From Allomyces macrogynus ATCC 38327 (lineage: Eukaryota; Blastocladiomycota; Blastocladiomycetes; Blastocladiales; Blastocladiaceae): DNA of 64,000 nt. The notes under the pieces were generated by a model. The model saw only the letters and a list, made by a program, of their open reading frames with translations. It searched no databases and was not told where the DNA came from. The stretch is taken from positions 189,794 to 253,793 of the forward strand of contig GG745358.1 in assembly GCA_000151295.1 (NCBI GenBank), given 5' to 3'. A program made the translations under genes and the position numbers. This document shows, in pieces, positions 45,189 to 54,976 of the stretch; the first letter of the stretch is position 1; the number at the start of each line of letters is the position of its first letter.

Positions 45189-46395
45189 CCCTGGATCAAA
45201 TCATGCTGCCATCGCTCGCCGAGTTTTGTCTCGACTCGATTGACGGAACGTTTGATGAAGACGCTGCATTTCATTCTATGAGCGCCTGCCGCAGAACCTT
45301 GCCAAGTTGCTGCTAACCTATGAGCTGGCCCTAATCGCCTCGCAGAACGCTGTCAAAGGGCTTTGCTGGCGCGCTTGGCTAAATGATTGTATGCGCTCCG
45401 ACGACACTCACAGCACTTGAACTTGGCAAATGGACCATTGACGGGATGCCCAAAACGCCGCTCGCGAACTTTCTCTTGACGCTCAAGCAGTTGACCTCGT
45501 TCAAGTTGACGTGCAATGAAATGGCGGGCATGGGCTTGGTTAATAAGGCGCTTCCGCGCACGACGCTCCGCAAATTGGACCTCGATCTAACATTTGACAA
45601 TGATGGTGTCGACAATGCTCATGCCATTCCCCCCAAAGACTGTCGAATCGCTCATATTCCAAATGACGGGCCTTTATGACGAGGCTGCTTCCGACACCAT
45701 TGTTGCTGGACTTCCTGTGGCTACGCGCAACCTCACCGTCAAATTGGAGGAGTGGGGAGCGACCATGTGCAAGAAGCTGCCACTCGCGCCGACGCTCCGG
45801 TCGCTGCGTGTCATGAGCGGCTGGGGCTCGGGTGGAGATACACTCACCAATGTGCTCAAGTGGCTCTCGTCGACCCTCTATAACCTCAGTGCGCTCAAGT
45901 GGGCCATGGGCAGCACGTCGGCGATTGTGACGCTTGCGCAGCACATGGCGCCGCACCTCATGTCGCTGCACCTCGAAGAATGCTGTTTGCAAAGCGCTGA
46001 CCTGGACGTGCTTTCGGCTGTCGTCTTTGCGGACTCTCAATCTCATGCTCAATGCCCTGACGGTCGGTGGGCCCATCGGTCTACCGCCCAAGCTGTAGAC
46101 ACTCATTCTCGCCCGTAATTACAGCTGGTGTGCTGGAGATAACGTGGCGTGGGTCCGCGCGCTCCCGCCGACGCTTTGAGTGCTTGATTTGTCTACAATC
46201 CCTGGGGTGAACGAGAACGTTGTCGCCGCCCTGATGGAGCAGCCCGGCTCGGGGATGTTGCAGGTGTACGCGGCGACGACGGGCACGTCCAAGGATGCCA
46301 AGACGCGGCTGGCGACCAAGTACATTGTGATTGAGCGTGGGCTTGGGTGCGCGAACCCGTGGGAGGTCGAGTACGATCATTTCTTGATGTCGTAA
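45189..46395 (+). pseudogene. F-box/LRR-like gene, copy B, truncated tandem duplicate of A
   Basis: Starts directly after the stop of copy A, in the middle of the LRR region (DQIMLPSLAEFCLDSIDGTF parallels DQIMVPSSLVVLCIHSVDVV in A), so the F-box half is missing. Further matching blocks: LTALELGKWTIDGMPKTPLANFL, TIVAGLPVATRNLTVKLEEWG, KKLPLAPTLRSLRV, and a tail VARALPPTL-like region with an in-frame TGA at about 46178 before VLDLSTIPGVNENVVAAL. Several frame changes occur between 45270 and 46180. Clearly a broken paralogue. Confidence 0.7.
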
Positions 46396-46494
46396 GGTGT
46401 GTTAGTGACGAGCTTTGTGTTGTTGTGTCGCTGCGTTGGAAGAGAGGATGTTTTGTCATGATTCGCTGCAGCCTGTCTGTGGGACTCAACATAC

Positions 46495-47427
46495 ATGGAC
46501 TTTCGACAGAAGCCGACCGTCATGTCCGTTGACCAACCATCCAACTGCCTGCAATCAGCCCAAAGCGTTGGTCCTGCACTTGACTCGTTCCCGCCCGACG
46601 CACTGCTCGAGCTCGCTCAATATTTGGACCGATCCTCGACTATCCGCCTCGCTCAAGCAATCAAGTTGAGCTTCCAGACGCTGATCCCGCAAGTCCATTC
46701 CGAAATTGCACCAGAGTCAATTAAAGATCTGATTTCTGTTACGAAAACCCTCACCTGAGCTCGACCCATCATGTTATTTTGCGGCCGAATCGACGTCAGC
46801 ACATATCAAGCGGACTCCCGACTCGTCACGCTACGTCCTGCACGTCTGGGCGGTGTCGCTCGCCAATATTTCACAGCGCTGGGGTGCCGAGTATCAGAAA
46901 TCAATTCGGTGTGCGATTCGTGCGCTCTCCCATGCGTGTAGCGAGGCGCGCAACGCCGTAAATTCATGTAGGTCGGATTTCGCGGGCGAATGGGACATTA
47001 ATTACGTCCAGGCCATGGACGACGAGCTCCTTTGCGACTTTGCGGAGAACCTCGGCCCGGCTCTGCAAGTGCTCGACCTGGAAGCGTGTCGACGTATCTC
47101 GCAAGGCGCGCTGACTTGATCGAGTGCCCAAACGTGGCTGAGTGCCGGCTCGGGGAAGTCGCGGAAGTCACCAACGCAGTGCTGTTTTGCATGGTCAGCC
47201 GGTGGAGAAAGTCGTTGCGCATTCTCGATGTATCATGAAACCAACACATCACGCAAGAAGCGATTTTCGAGTTGGTTCGTGCGTGCACGCGGCTCGTTGA
47301 AGTGGACTGCCGTGATTGCTTTGACGTTGTGTTCCCGGGCGATGAAGACGTCGATTGGCCCGCATTGCTGCTGCGGGAGCGTGGGCTGGTGCTCAAGGTT
47401 GGGCGAATTGGCTGGGAAGATTTGTAG
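46495..47427 (+). pseudogene. F-box/cysteine-type LRR gene, copy C, broken
   Basis: Begins with an F-box-like motif (LDSFPPDALLELAQYLDRSSTIRLAQ), stops, then continues in another frame as an FBXL/AMN1-style region: YVLHVWAVSLANISQRWGAEY, DDELLCDFAENLGPALQVLDLEACRRIS, a one- or two-base shift near 47117, LIECPNVAECRLGEVAEVTNAV, an in-frame TGA at about 47236 between ILDVS and NQHITQEAIFELVRACTRLVEVD. It is a different LRR type from A, B, D and E. At least two frame changes and one stop. Confidence 0.6.
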
Positions 47428-47762
47428 TTGCTCGCAGTTGGAAGTTGTGAATTGTTAATGAAGCAATCTCTTTGGATCCGCAATAAGCAGAGGAGCCAAC
47501 ACAGTGGATGTGCTCCCGGTGGTTCAACCCAATCGAGTCGAAGCCAGCAACAAGTTCGACAAAGCGACTCACGTTTGGCTGTTTTGCTGGCGAGTGCTGG
47601 CGTCTGCACTCAAGTATGGTGGTCAGTCCTGCACTTCCTCAGTGCTACTGGGCATCGCCAGCTGCGTTATCGGGATCGGGATGAGCAAGAGGTTGAGTCG
47701 TTCATCATTCATACATTTTGCTCCACAAAACACCATAAACTCGCAAAAGCATTGGCTGGTCG

Positions 47763-49697
47763 CTACTCCCGCAAAAATCGGCCGAGCAGTTGGAAGGCTG
47801 CCTTCATCAACGTCTCCGTCCCACCGACAACGGTCCCCTTCAATGTCATCTCCCAATCCTCATCAACCTCGTCACCCCACCACACGTTTTCCGCGGATAG
47901 CGAAATGCGATTGTCCCTACCAGATGCCCCAATCGCCTTGAGCAACAAATCGGTGCTCACCAAGGCTAATGTAGTCGACCCGAGGTGGAGCCGCTGAAGC
48001 GTCGTGGGCAACGCCGTAACCCACTTGACTTCATCATTCCCCGTGCCGAGTGGCGCCCATGACAAGTCGAGTGTTTGGAGCTTGGGCGGCAGCGGCAGCG
48101 GCAACGTGGTCAATCCACCGCTCTCTGGCAAGCCGAGATGCACGAGTGATGAGGGCCAGCGACTTGCAAGCAGAGTCAAGTCTTCGGCATGCACGGTGCA
48201 GTTCTTGACGATAAGCGACTGCAGATGCGGTGGATAATGGCGTGCGAGAACGTCAAGCACGCCCGTTCCGTGCAGATCCCAAGCCTCGAGCGTCAGCGAT
48301 TTCAGCGACGCGGGCAGCACCGAAAGCAGCGGAACCGACTCTGGGCCCGCGCCGAGGTGACGGCCCTTGAGCACAAGTCGCACCAATCCTGGTTGCTGCG
48401 ATACAATGGGCGTCACCGTGGCAACAGTGGTAACCCAATCCGGCATAGTCACCTGCAACTCTCGCGCAACTCGAGGAAGCGGAAGTGGCGGCAGAGGACC
48501 CGCAAACTCAGACTCGTAAATCGGCATTGAGTCGTCTACAATCACGTCAAATTGAAGCGCATCGAGGCCCGTTGGTAGCGCTGCGGCGATTTGGACACAC
48601 TTGAGGTAGTCTTCCTTGTACTCGATATTGACCTGCATGGCCAATCGTTTCAGCTTCGCGCAAGCTTGCAGCGCGCTCGCAAACGTGACAGAGCAAGTCA
48701 AGGGTAGCCACCGCGTTTTCACGGAGCACAACTCGAGATGATCGAGAGAAGGGAGTACTTCGGCCAAAATTATGCTGCATTCAGGCCAAAGGCTGCCGTA
48801 GCCCGACAGATCGAGAACAAATTCGCGGATCGTCGCAGGCAAGTTCCGCAAGAGTTGAAGCAGAGTCGCATTGTTCCAATCCGCGTCATAGAGCGGGAGC
48901 GAGATGTACAATCGCTCAAGCTGGGGTGGCAAGATCTGATCGAGGAAAAGGAACGCAAACGGAAACTTAACACGACGCAGTTCAAGCGAGCGAATTGTGT
49001 CGGGAAATGGTGTGGCGGCCCAAATGTTGATTTGTGGCCCCCCAAGGCAGCACAGCGCACGGCACAGTGGCGGAATTCGCTGCGTCGTGTTGACGGCGAG
49101 CGTGTAGAACTGCAACTGGTGGACCGGAATCCGGAGAAGAGACCAGCGTGCCGAGGGCTCGATGCGACGTGGCCACAGAGCAGATGCGGGCACGGCAATG
49201 TGACGGCGCTGGCGATTGCGCGGCGGCAAAAGCAGCATCCACCGCGGGTGGCCAGAGCGTGCATCGACAAAAGCCGCATCAGGGTCAGAACCCATGCCCG
49301 CAAACTCGTCGTCCTCCTCGTCACCATCAGACGCCATCCCGCCGCAACGAGTGTCCGAAAGAGCGACGCGAGCAAACATCCCGACACGGTACTCGTCCGA
49401 AGAAAGCCGGGCAAATCGGTCGAGCAACCCAAACGTATCATTTGTCGGATCAACCAGGAGCTGGGCGTCAAACGTGACCGATTGGGATGGTGCGGGCAAT
49501 GGACCGCGGGATGGCCGGTAACGGATGGCTGCAGAAATGGCAGGAGCAAACAATGTCGGCGTGGCAAGTGCGAGATGGACGAGGGCCTCGCGGTCAACTT
49601 GGTTCAGGCGCCGGCAAATGATATCCAGAATATCGTTGGGCAACTTGTCCATCTGGGGCAGTGGCGGCAATGTCATGATTCCGGCTCTTCTGATCAT
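47763..49697 (-). CDS. F-box/LRR-like protein, copy D (intact)
   Basis: A single open frame of 644 residues. F-box-like motif near the N terminus (MDKLPNDILDIICRRLNQVDREALVHLALATP), which would bind Skp1 in an SCF ubiquitin ligase. After a 150-residue variable part come irregular leucine-rich repeats of the type 'LPATIREFVLDLSGYG', 'LPSLDHLELCSVKT', 'LPASLKSLTLEAWDL', 'LPPKLQTLDLSWAPLG', 'LPTTLQRLHLGSTTL'. The 'LP.+L+.L.L' spacing resembles FNIP-like or degenerate LRRs. Substrate unknown. It is the only undamaged member of the cluster and is closest to copy E. Confidence 0.75.
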   Translation of the reverse strand: MIRRAGIMTLPPLPQMDKLPNDILDIICRRLNQVDREALVHLALATPTLFAPAISAAIRYRPSRGPLPAPSQSVTFDAQLLVDPTNDTFGLLDRFARLSSDEYRVGMFARVALSDTRCGGMASDGDEEDDEFAGMGSDPDAAFVDARSGHPRWMLLLPPRNRQRRHIAVPASALWPRRIEPSARWSLLRIPVHQLQFYTLAVNTTQRIPPLCRALCCLGGPQINIWAATPFPDTIRSLELRRVKFPFAFLFLDQILPPQLERLYISLPLYDADWNNATLLQLLRNLPATIREFVLDLSGYGSLWPECSIILAEVLPSLDHLELCSVKTRWLPLTCSVTFASALQACAKLKRLAMQVNIEYKEDYLKCVQIAAALPTGLDALQFDVIVDDSMPIYESEFAGPLPPLPLPRVARELQVTMPDWVTTVATVTPIVSQQPGLVRLVLKGRHLGAGPESVPLLSVLPASLKSLTLEAWDLHGTGVLDVLARHYPPHLQSLIVKNCTVHAEDLTLLASRWPSSLVHLGLPESGGLTTLPLPLPPKLQTLDLSWAPLGTGNDEVKWVTALPTTLQRLHLGSTTLALVSTDLLLKAIGASGRDNRISLSAENVWWGDEVDEDWEMTLKGTVVGGTETLMKAAFQLLGRFLRE

Positions 49698-50839
49698 GCG
49701 TTGTCGTGTACAGTAGTGTTATGCTCGATGTGCTCAATGTGCGAGAGAGACTTCTATTGGACCTGGCTGGCCGGCTGCAAAAGACGCTTCGAAGCTTGGC
49801 GCGAGAGAAACCTTTCGCACGTGAAACAGTGATGTTTATGGCAGCGAATGACGGTCGTGTTTATGCATCTAACACAAGAGCGTAGAAGCCTGCCATCAAC
49901 ACAGCGTCACAGCATCTCAACATGCCAGCTCAGTTATGATGATATGGTGAGTGTAGACTCAAAGCAACCAGCACCGCTCGAAGAAGTCCGAGAAAAGGGA
50001 GAGAACACAGCCTCTTTGACAAGCGCTCCAACGTGGCAGCGGCGAGTTGGACGTGAGTTTTGGCGGCGAGATACGAGGTCAGCATCTATGCGGAATACGA
50101 CACTTGAACAAGGAGCTAACACGCCCATGAGGAACCGGACGTTTGATACAGGTATGGCAGCGAACTATCGCCGTTTTTGTACCCAAAATCCGCCTTTAGT
50201 CACAGCAGCGCTGCCTGTGTTGATTGCGCTGTATGGGAAAGGAAGAACTCATAAATTATTGCATTACAAATGATGTCAGGAACGAACAGACGAGGCAATG
50301 AATGCAACACTACTCACGCTGAAAACGGCACGGAAGGTGGAACCGCGCCTTCATTGCCGTTGTGGCGGCGATTGGGTGCACCCATCCTCGCCGTGGGCAT
50401 CTTGACGTTGGTCGACTTGGTGGTTTCGTCGTGTCGTTTGGTGTTGTTCTCTTGCCCATGGTTCAATCCCTGCCTTTGCTTCGCCCACGCGATCGCGTGT
50501 TCGCGATCACGCTTCTTTCGGTCTCCCTGTCTCCCTCTCTTTCTCTTTGCTTCGCTTTTCGTCACTCTTTGTCACTTTTTGCCCTTGGTTGTCGCGGTCG
50601 CGCAGCGCAAAGGGAGCGCGCACGGCCGAGTGCACCGCGCTGAGCGGTTGTGTGCTGGGCGGTTGCTTGCTGGGCGGACTCAAAAAGGACAGCGCGGCGC
50701 CCACGACCCTGCAATGAGCGGTAGCCTGCCACTATCGCATTGTCGTCGGTTCCGTTGGGTCGCTTCCTGACGTGAGTTCGTCCAGTTTCGTGTCGGTTTG
50801 ATCAATAAAGCCTGCCACCATCGCATTGTCACTGGTTCT
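49698..50839. other. Intergenic region inside the F-box cluster
   Basis: About 1.1 kb between copies D and E. AT content rises in 49,840-50,300. The right end holds the direct repeat at 50724-50871. Nothing else recognised. Confidence 0.4.
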
Positions 50840-50871
50840 ATTGGGTCGCTTCCTGATGTGAGTTCGTCTAG
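50724..50871. repeat. Direct repeat, about 61 bp, two copies 86 bp apart
   Basis: Copies start at 50724 and 50810, both beginning gcctgcca and sharing ttgggtcgcttcctga and gtgagttcgtc with a handful of substitutions. It lies at the 3' end of F-box copy E and looks like an old local tandem duplication. Confidence 0.85.
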
Positions 50872-52492
50872 CGCGCACACGGTTGCGTATACCCCGAGGT
50901 GTTGCAGTAACAAGTCGGTGTGCTCATGAGTCAACCATGTTCCCACAAGATGGAGCCATTGGAGCGATTTGGGCACCACCACAATCCACTCGACTTGATT
51001 GCCTTGCGTGCCAAGCTGTGCATGCGATAAATTGAGAGTGTGGAGTTTGGGCGGCAATGGCAACAGCACCGTGGTCAGCCCATTGTTTTGTAAGGGCCAG
51101 TGGTCAGCAAGTAGCACCAGGTCATCAGCATGCCAGTTATTGATGGCAGGTGACTGCAGCTGCGGCAGGAGGTGGTGCGAGATCGTCAAGCACACCCGTA
51201 CCCAGAAAATACCACCCGTCATTGTCAACGATGTCAGCGACATGGGGAGTGCTGCAAACAACGACGTGGGCGCTGGACCAGCATATGAACCACATCCATT
51301 GAGCACAAGTCATGTTAATTTTGACTGCTGCAAAACAATGGGCATCACTGACGCTACAGCAGTTGCCCAGTCCGGAATTGTCACTTTCAACTCGCGAGAA
51401 GCTTGCAGAAGCAGGAGCTGCAGGAGCAGGTTCATGAAATTGGGCCTTGAGTATGTTACACTCAAGGCAAATTGCAGCACATCAAGTCCAGTGGGCAGAG
51501 ACTTTGCAATCTCAATGGCCATAAGGTAATCGTCAACATCCACGATCGTGTGCTGGATGGCCAGTCGCTTCAATGTTTGCAGCGCATGGGCGACTGTCAT
51601 AGCGCCAGGTTCAGGTCGCCAAGCTGTTTAGATTGAGCACACCTTGAGATGGACCAACATGGGCAATTTGGTTGCAAGCATCAAGCTGCACTCTGACCAA
51701 ATGCGACCGTATTCCGATAGGTTGATACACAATTCGCGCAGTGTTGCTGGCAGACACTGGAGGACTCGCATCATCAGCTCCACCAAACTGGTGTGATTGG
51801 CCCAGAGAGAAAACAACGTGTGATGTTCTTTGGAATGCGACACCAACAATCGCTCCAACTCCAGTGGCAAGATTACATCTGCGGTTGTCGTGTAGGGTCT
51901 GAAATGTTCGAGGTGGTGCAGTTCAAGAGATCGGATCGTGTCAGGAAATGCAAGGCAGTCCAAGTGTCGAACGTGTGAGGCGGGATAGGACAGCCTGTGT
52001 TCATGGCCTGCGTGAAGAAGTGCAACTGCTCCAACGGAATCGGGAGAAGGGACCAAGTCGCAGAGGGTTGGACATGGCTTGGCCAAAGGCCAGATCCTGC
52101 AACAACAACATGATGGCGTTGGTGATAGTGTGGTGGGAGGAGCAACAACCATCTTGTCGAATCAGAATCAGGGCAAACTCGTCCAGAAAATCTGCCCAGG
52201 TGAAACTGTCCCGAATCAATTTGTCCAAACAGACGGTCTTGAAAGGTATCCGTCGCTCGATCAACAAGGTCGCTGATAAATGTGAAAGAATCGATTGGTG
52301 CTGGCAGTGAACCACGACGCGGCCGGCATTCAACGGCTGTAGCAACAGCGGGAGCGAATAACGTTGGAGCAGCAAGCGCGAGGCGGACGAGGGTGCCTCG
52401 CAGTCAACTTGGTTGAGGCATTGGCAAATCACAAGCAGCACGTCATTAGGCAACTCGTGCAGTCGATGCTGCATCGCGGGCAACAGCGTCAT
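50840..52492 (-). pseudogene. F-box/LRR-like gene, copy E, decayed paralogue of D
   Basis: Alignable to copy D along its length but only by changing frame. It starts MTLLPAMQHRLHELPNDVLLVICQCLNQVD (compare MTLPPLPQMDKLPNDILDIICRRLNQVD), then loses frame at about 52395. Later pieces: LLLLPPHYHQRHHVVVAGSGLWP, FPDTIRSLELHHLEHF, CLPATLRELCINLSEYG, ALQTLKRLAIQHTIVDVDDYL, ASRELKVTIPDWATAVASVMPIV, LPLPPKLHTLNLSHAQLGTQGN, VPKSLQWLHLVGTWLTHEHTDLLL. Stops interrupt between pieces. D and E are in the same orientation about 1.1 kb apart, so a tandem duplication followed by decay of E is the simplest reading. Confidence 0.75.
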
Positions 52493-52901
52493 GTTCTGGC
52501 CCTCTTGCTCGTCATTCTGTCGCGGTGCTTTTGCGTGGCGTGCTGCTTGGACTCCTCCTGCGCGACTGGTGGACGACAGGGCAACTGGACGACCCTGTGC
52601 ATCCGCCCGGCGGTGGTCAACAGTTTTTTTAATCAAAACTTGAAGAACTGAAAGCGTCACGTGCACAAACGACCGTTTTGTTGACCAGCCAGCGATCACC
52701 CTGCTCACCCTGGCCGGCTCACGACAGAAGAGCGACTGGATTTGCACAACGGCGACGAGGACCTCATTTCAACTTCCAGCAAGCACCCGCATTTGGATCA
52801 GCGCAACCAATTTGCGAGCGTGACCGAACCAGCTGTGCCAATCAAAACGCACCCCTCGCCGTTGACCTGACCGATCCGCTCCGCCAACGCAATCCGCTCC
52901 C
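52493..52901. other. Intergenic region F-box copy E / mS45
   Basis: About 410 bp, divergent 5' flanks. Nothing specific seen. Confidence 0.4.
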
Positions 52902-53817
52902 ATGTTCCGCCGTACCTTTTCGACGACCGCACGGCGGCTCGCCGACGCTGCCGCCGAATCGACCAGCTCGGCGTCGCTCGGGCGCAAGAGGCGCGGCGTG
53001 ACACGCGCCGAGAAGTGGCTGCATGGGCCTGGCAAGATGTTTGAGCACGTTCAGCCGGGTATGGCGCAGTACGTCTCGTACCGCGCCGACCAGCCGTTCC
53101 CGATGAACCCGCTGTTCCGCCCGGCGCCGCCGCTCGCCGACTCGGTGCGCGAGGACATTTACCGCACCTACTTGTCGGGTAAGGTCTCGGTCGCGCAGCT
53201 CGCGCAGCGGTTCCGTATTGCTGAGGCCCGCGTCAAGGCTGTTCTCGCGCTCAAGCGCCATGAGAAGGCCATGATTGCCGAAGTACGGTGTCGATGCATG
53301 TTACGCCGCTCGGCGAACCAAGAATTTGCGACTAATGGTGTGGCCCATGGGGGTTGCAAATTGCAGGGTGCCGTGATCCAGTCCGACTTCCGCACGCAAA
53401 TGGAGAAGATTCTGCGCGTGCAAACGCGGCCGGCCAACCTCGACGACAAGAACATCAAGCCGATCCGCGCTGACCCTCCGTACCTGCTTGCGCTCGACGA
53501 GGACAAGCTCTTCAACCAGGAGGTACAGCCGCACCCAGTCTCTTCGATGATCATGACATGGCCTGCGCGCTGACCTTCTTTTCTGTGTGTGATCTCCATG
53601 TATTTAGGCCGCGCTCAAGATGCTGAAGGGCGCCGGCGGCAAGACGGAGCGCAAGCCCAAGTCGGAGAAGGCGCGCATCGAGGACGCCGAGGCACGCAAG
53701 AAGGCGACCAAGCAGGTTGTCACGCCGCGCGGCACCAAGCTCGTCATCAACTTGGCGGCCACGGTCCCGCAGGGCCACGTCAAGCGCGTTTACAAGTCGA
53801 CCGTGTTCCGCGCATAG
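52902..53817 (+). CDS. Mitochondrial small ribosomal subunit protein mS45 (Bot1/MRPS35 type)
   Basis: Three exons: 52902-53282, 53367-53522, 53608-53817; introns 84 and 85 bp (GTACGG..CAG, GTACAG..TAG), all phase 0; 248 residues. The N terminus MFRRTFSTTARRLADAAAE is a mitochondrial presequence. The family core follows: KWLHGPGKMFEHVQPG, FPMNPLFRPAPPLADSVREDIY, YLSGKVSVAQLAQRFRIAEARVKAVLALK, then in exon 2 FRTQMEKIL and PANLDDKNIKPIRADPPYLLALDED. Exon 3 is Lys-rich and ends TVPQGHVKRVYKSTVFRA. This matches the fungal Bot1p/'eukaryotic mitochondrial regulator' family, now mS45 of the mitoribosomal small subunit. Confidence 0.85.
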
Positions 53818-54976
53818 GTTTTGGGGCGTGAAGGGGTGGAGTCGGTGGATTGGGCCATATTTTAGTGTAGATTTTATTGTTATCATTGCTCATGTCCGAG
53901 TTCGGCGAGTTCGGCGTGGATTCGTGGCAGTCGACCTGATCTAGCCACAACCTCTCGCCATTCCATATCAATCGTCGCCGTGAGTTGCCCTGCTTTGCGC
54001 TTACCAACGCGACCTGGTGGTGCTCGTGGAACCTAGGGAACTGCGTCGATGCTCGGTTCTTTTTGTCGCTCATGTCGCTGACTGGTGCGACATCTCTCCA
54101 GTCAGCTACATCCGCATCGCCCTCCTCCGTGAGAGTGACTTTGAGCTTGCGCATGCTGCGCAGGCGTTGAGGTCCGTCTCGCCGCGTAGCTCACGCACCT
54201 ATCAAGCAAGCCGAAACCCGATCAAAAGGCACGACAATCATGGTGATGGCGGATTATGCCACGGCATTTTGACACGCCCGCTTTGCAAATCAGATCTGCA
54301 AACCAGCAAGGAGAACGCTCGATCACAAGCGGCAGGAGCGGCGGGCGTGCGCAAGTTTTCCAGCGTGTTCGGCGCCGAGATGCGGACACATGCGCCCAAG
54401 TGTGGAGGTTGACCATCAACGATGGCGGCCGCAAAGATTCTTGGTCAGGTTGTTTCAGCAAAGCACACGCTCTGCCCTTTCCCTGACGGTTGCACCAACC
54501 AACAACGACGATCCGACTCGACCACTGCTCTCTCCACCCCGCTTTTCGTCGCCACACATTCTCGATGAGGCTGCACGCACATCGTGCCCGACCGACCAAG
54601 CACGATCCCGGCGCGCGCTGCCGTTCTTCCTGCAACAACGGACCCGGCCAAGCACACTGATCCCGATGCTCCATCCCTGCCATCCTTGTTTTCCGGCGGC
54701 GCCCGCCGCCGTGGACGATGATGCCCGACGGGGCCCGACGAACGACGATGCCCACCGAATTGGTTTATAAGGTGCGAGCGAGCCCGCATTGCCGCTTGCC
54801 AGTCGCGCATCGATACCGCTACATAGGTGTCGCGTCCGACCCTCTCTCTCGTCGTCGACCTCTCCACCGTCGTCGTGCCAGCGCCGTTTGTCGTCGTCTG
54901 GCTCCATCACCACATTGCCCGCACACTCGCTGCATTTGCCCGTTTGCGCATCTCCACCAAGTCCCTCCTCTGCAAG
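53818..54976. other. Intergenic region mS45 / lactone oxidase
   Basis: About 1.2 kb. A minus-strand frame at 53780-54154 begins MRKLKVTLTEEGDADVADW and has some coding look but no partner exon or family. Otherwise nothing recognised. Confidence 0.4.

Noticed and set aside
53780..54154. Possible small minus-strand gene MRKLKVTLTEEGDADV...
   Set aside because: Slight coding look at the start, but no family, no splice partner and it soon degenerates; left as intergenic.
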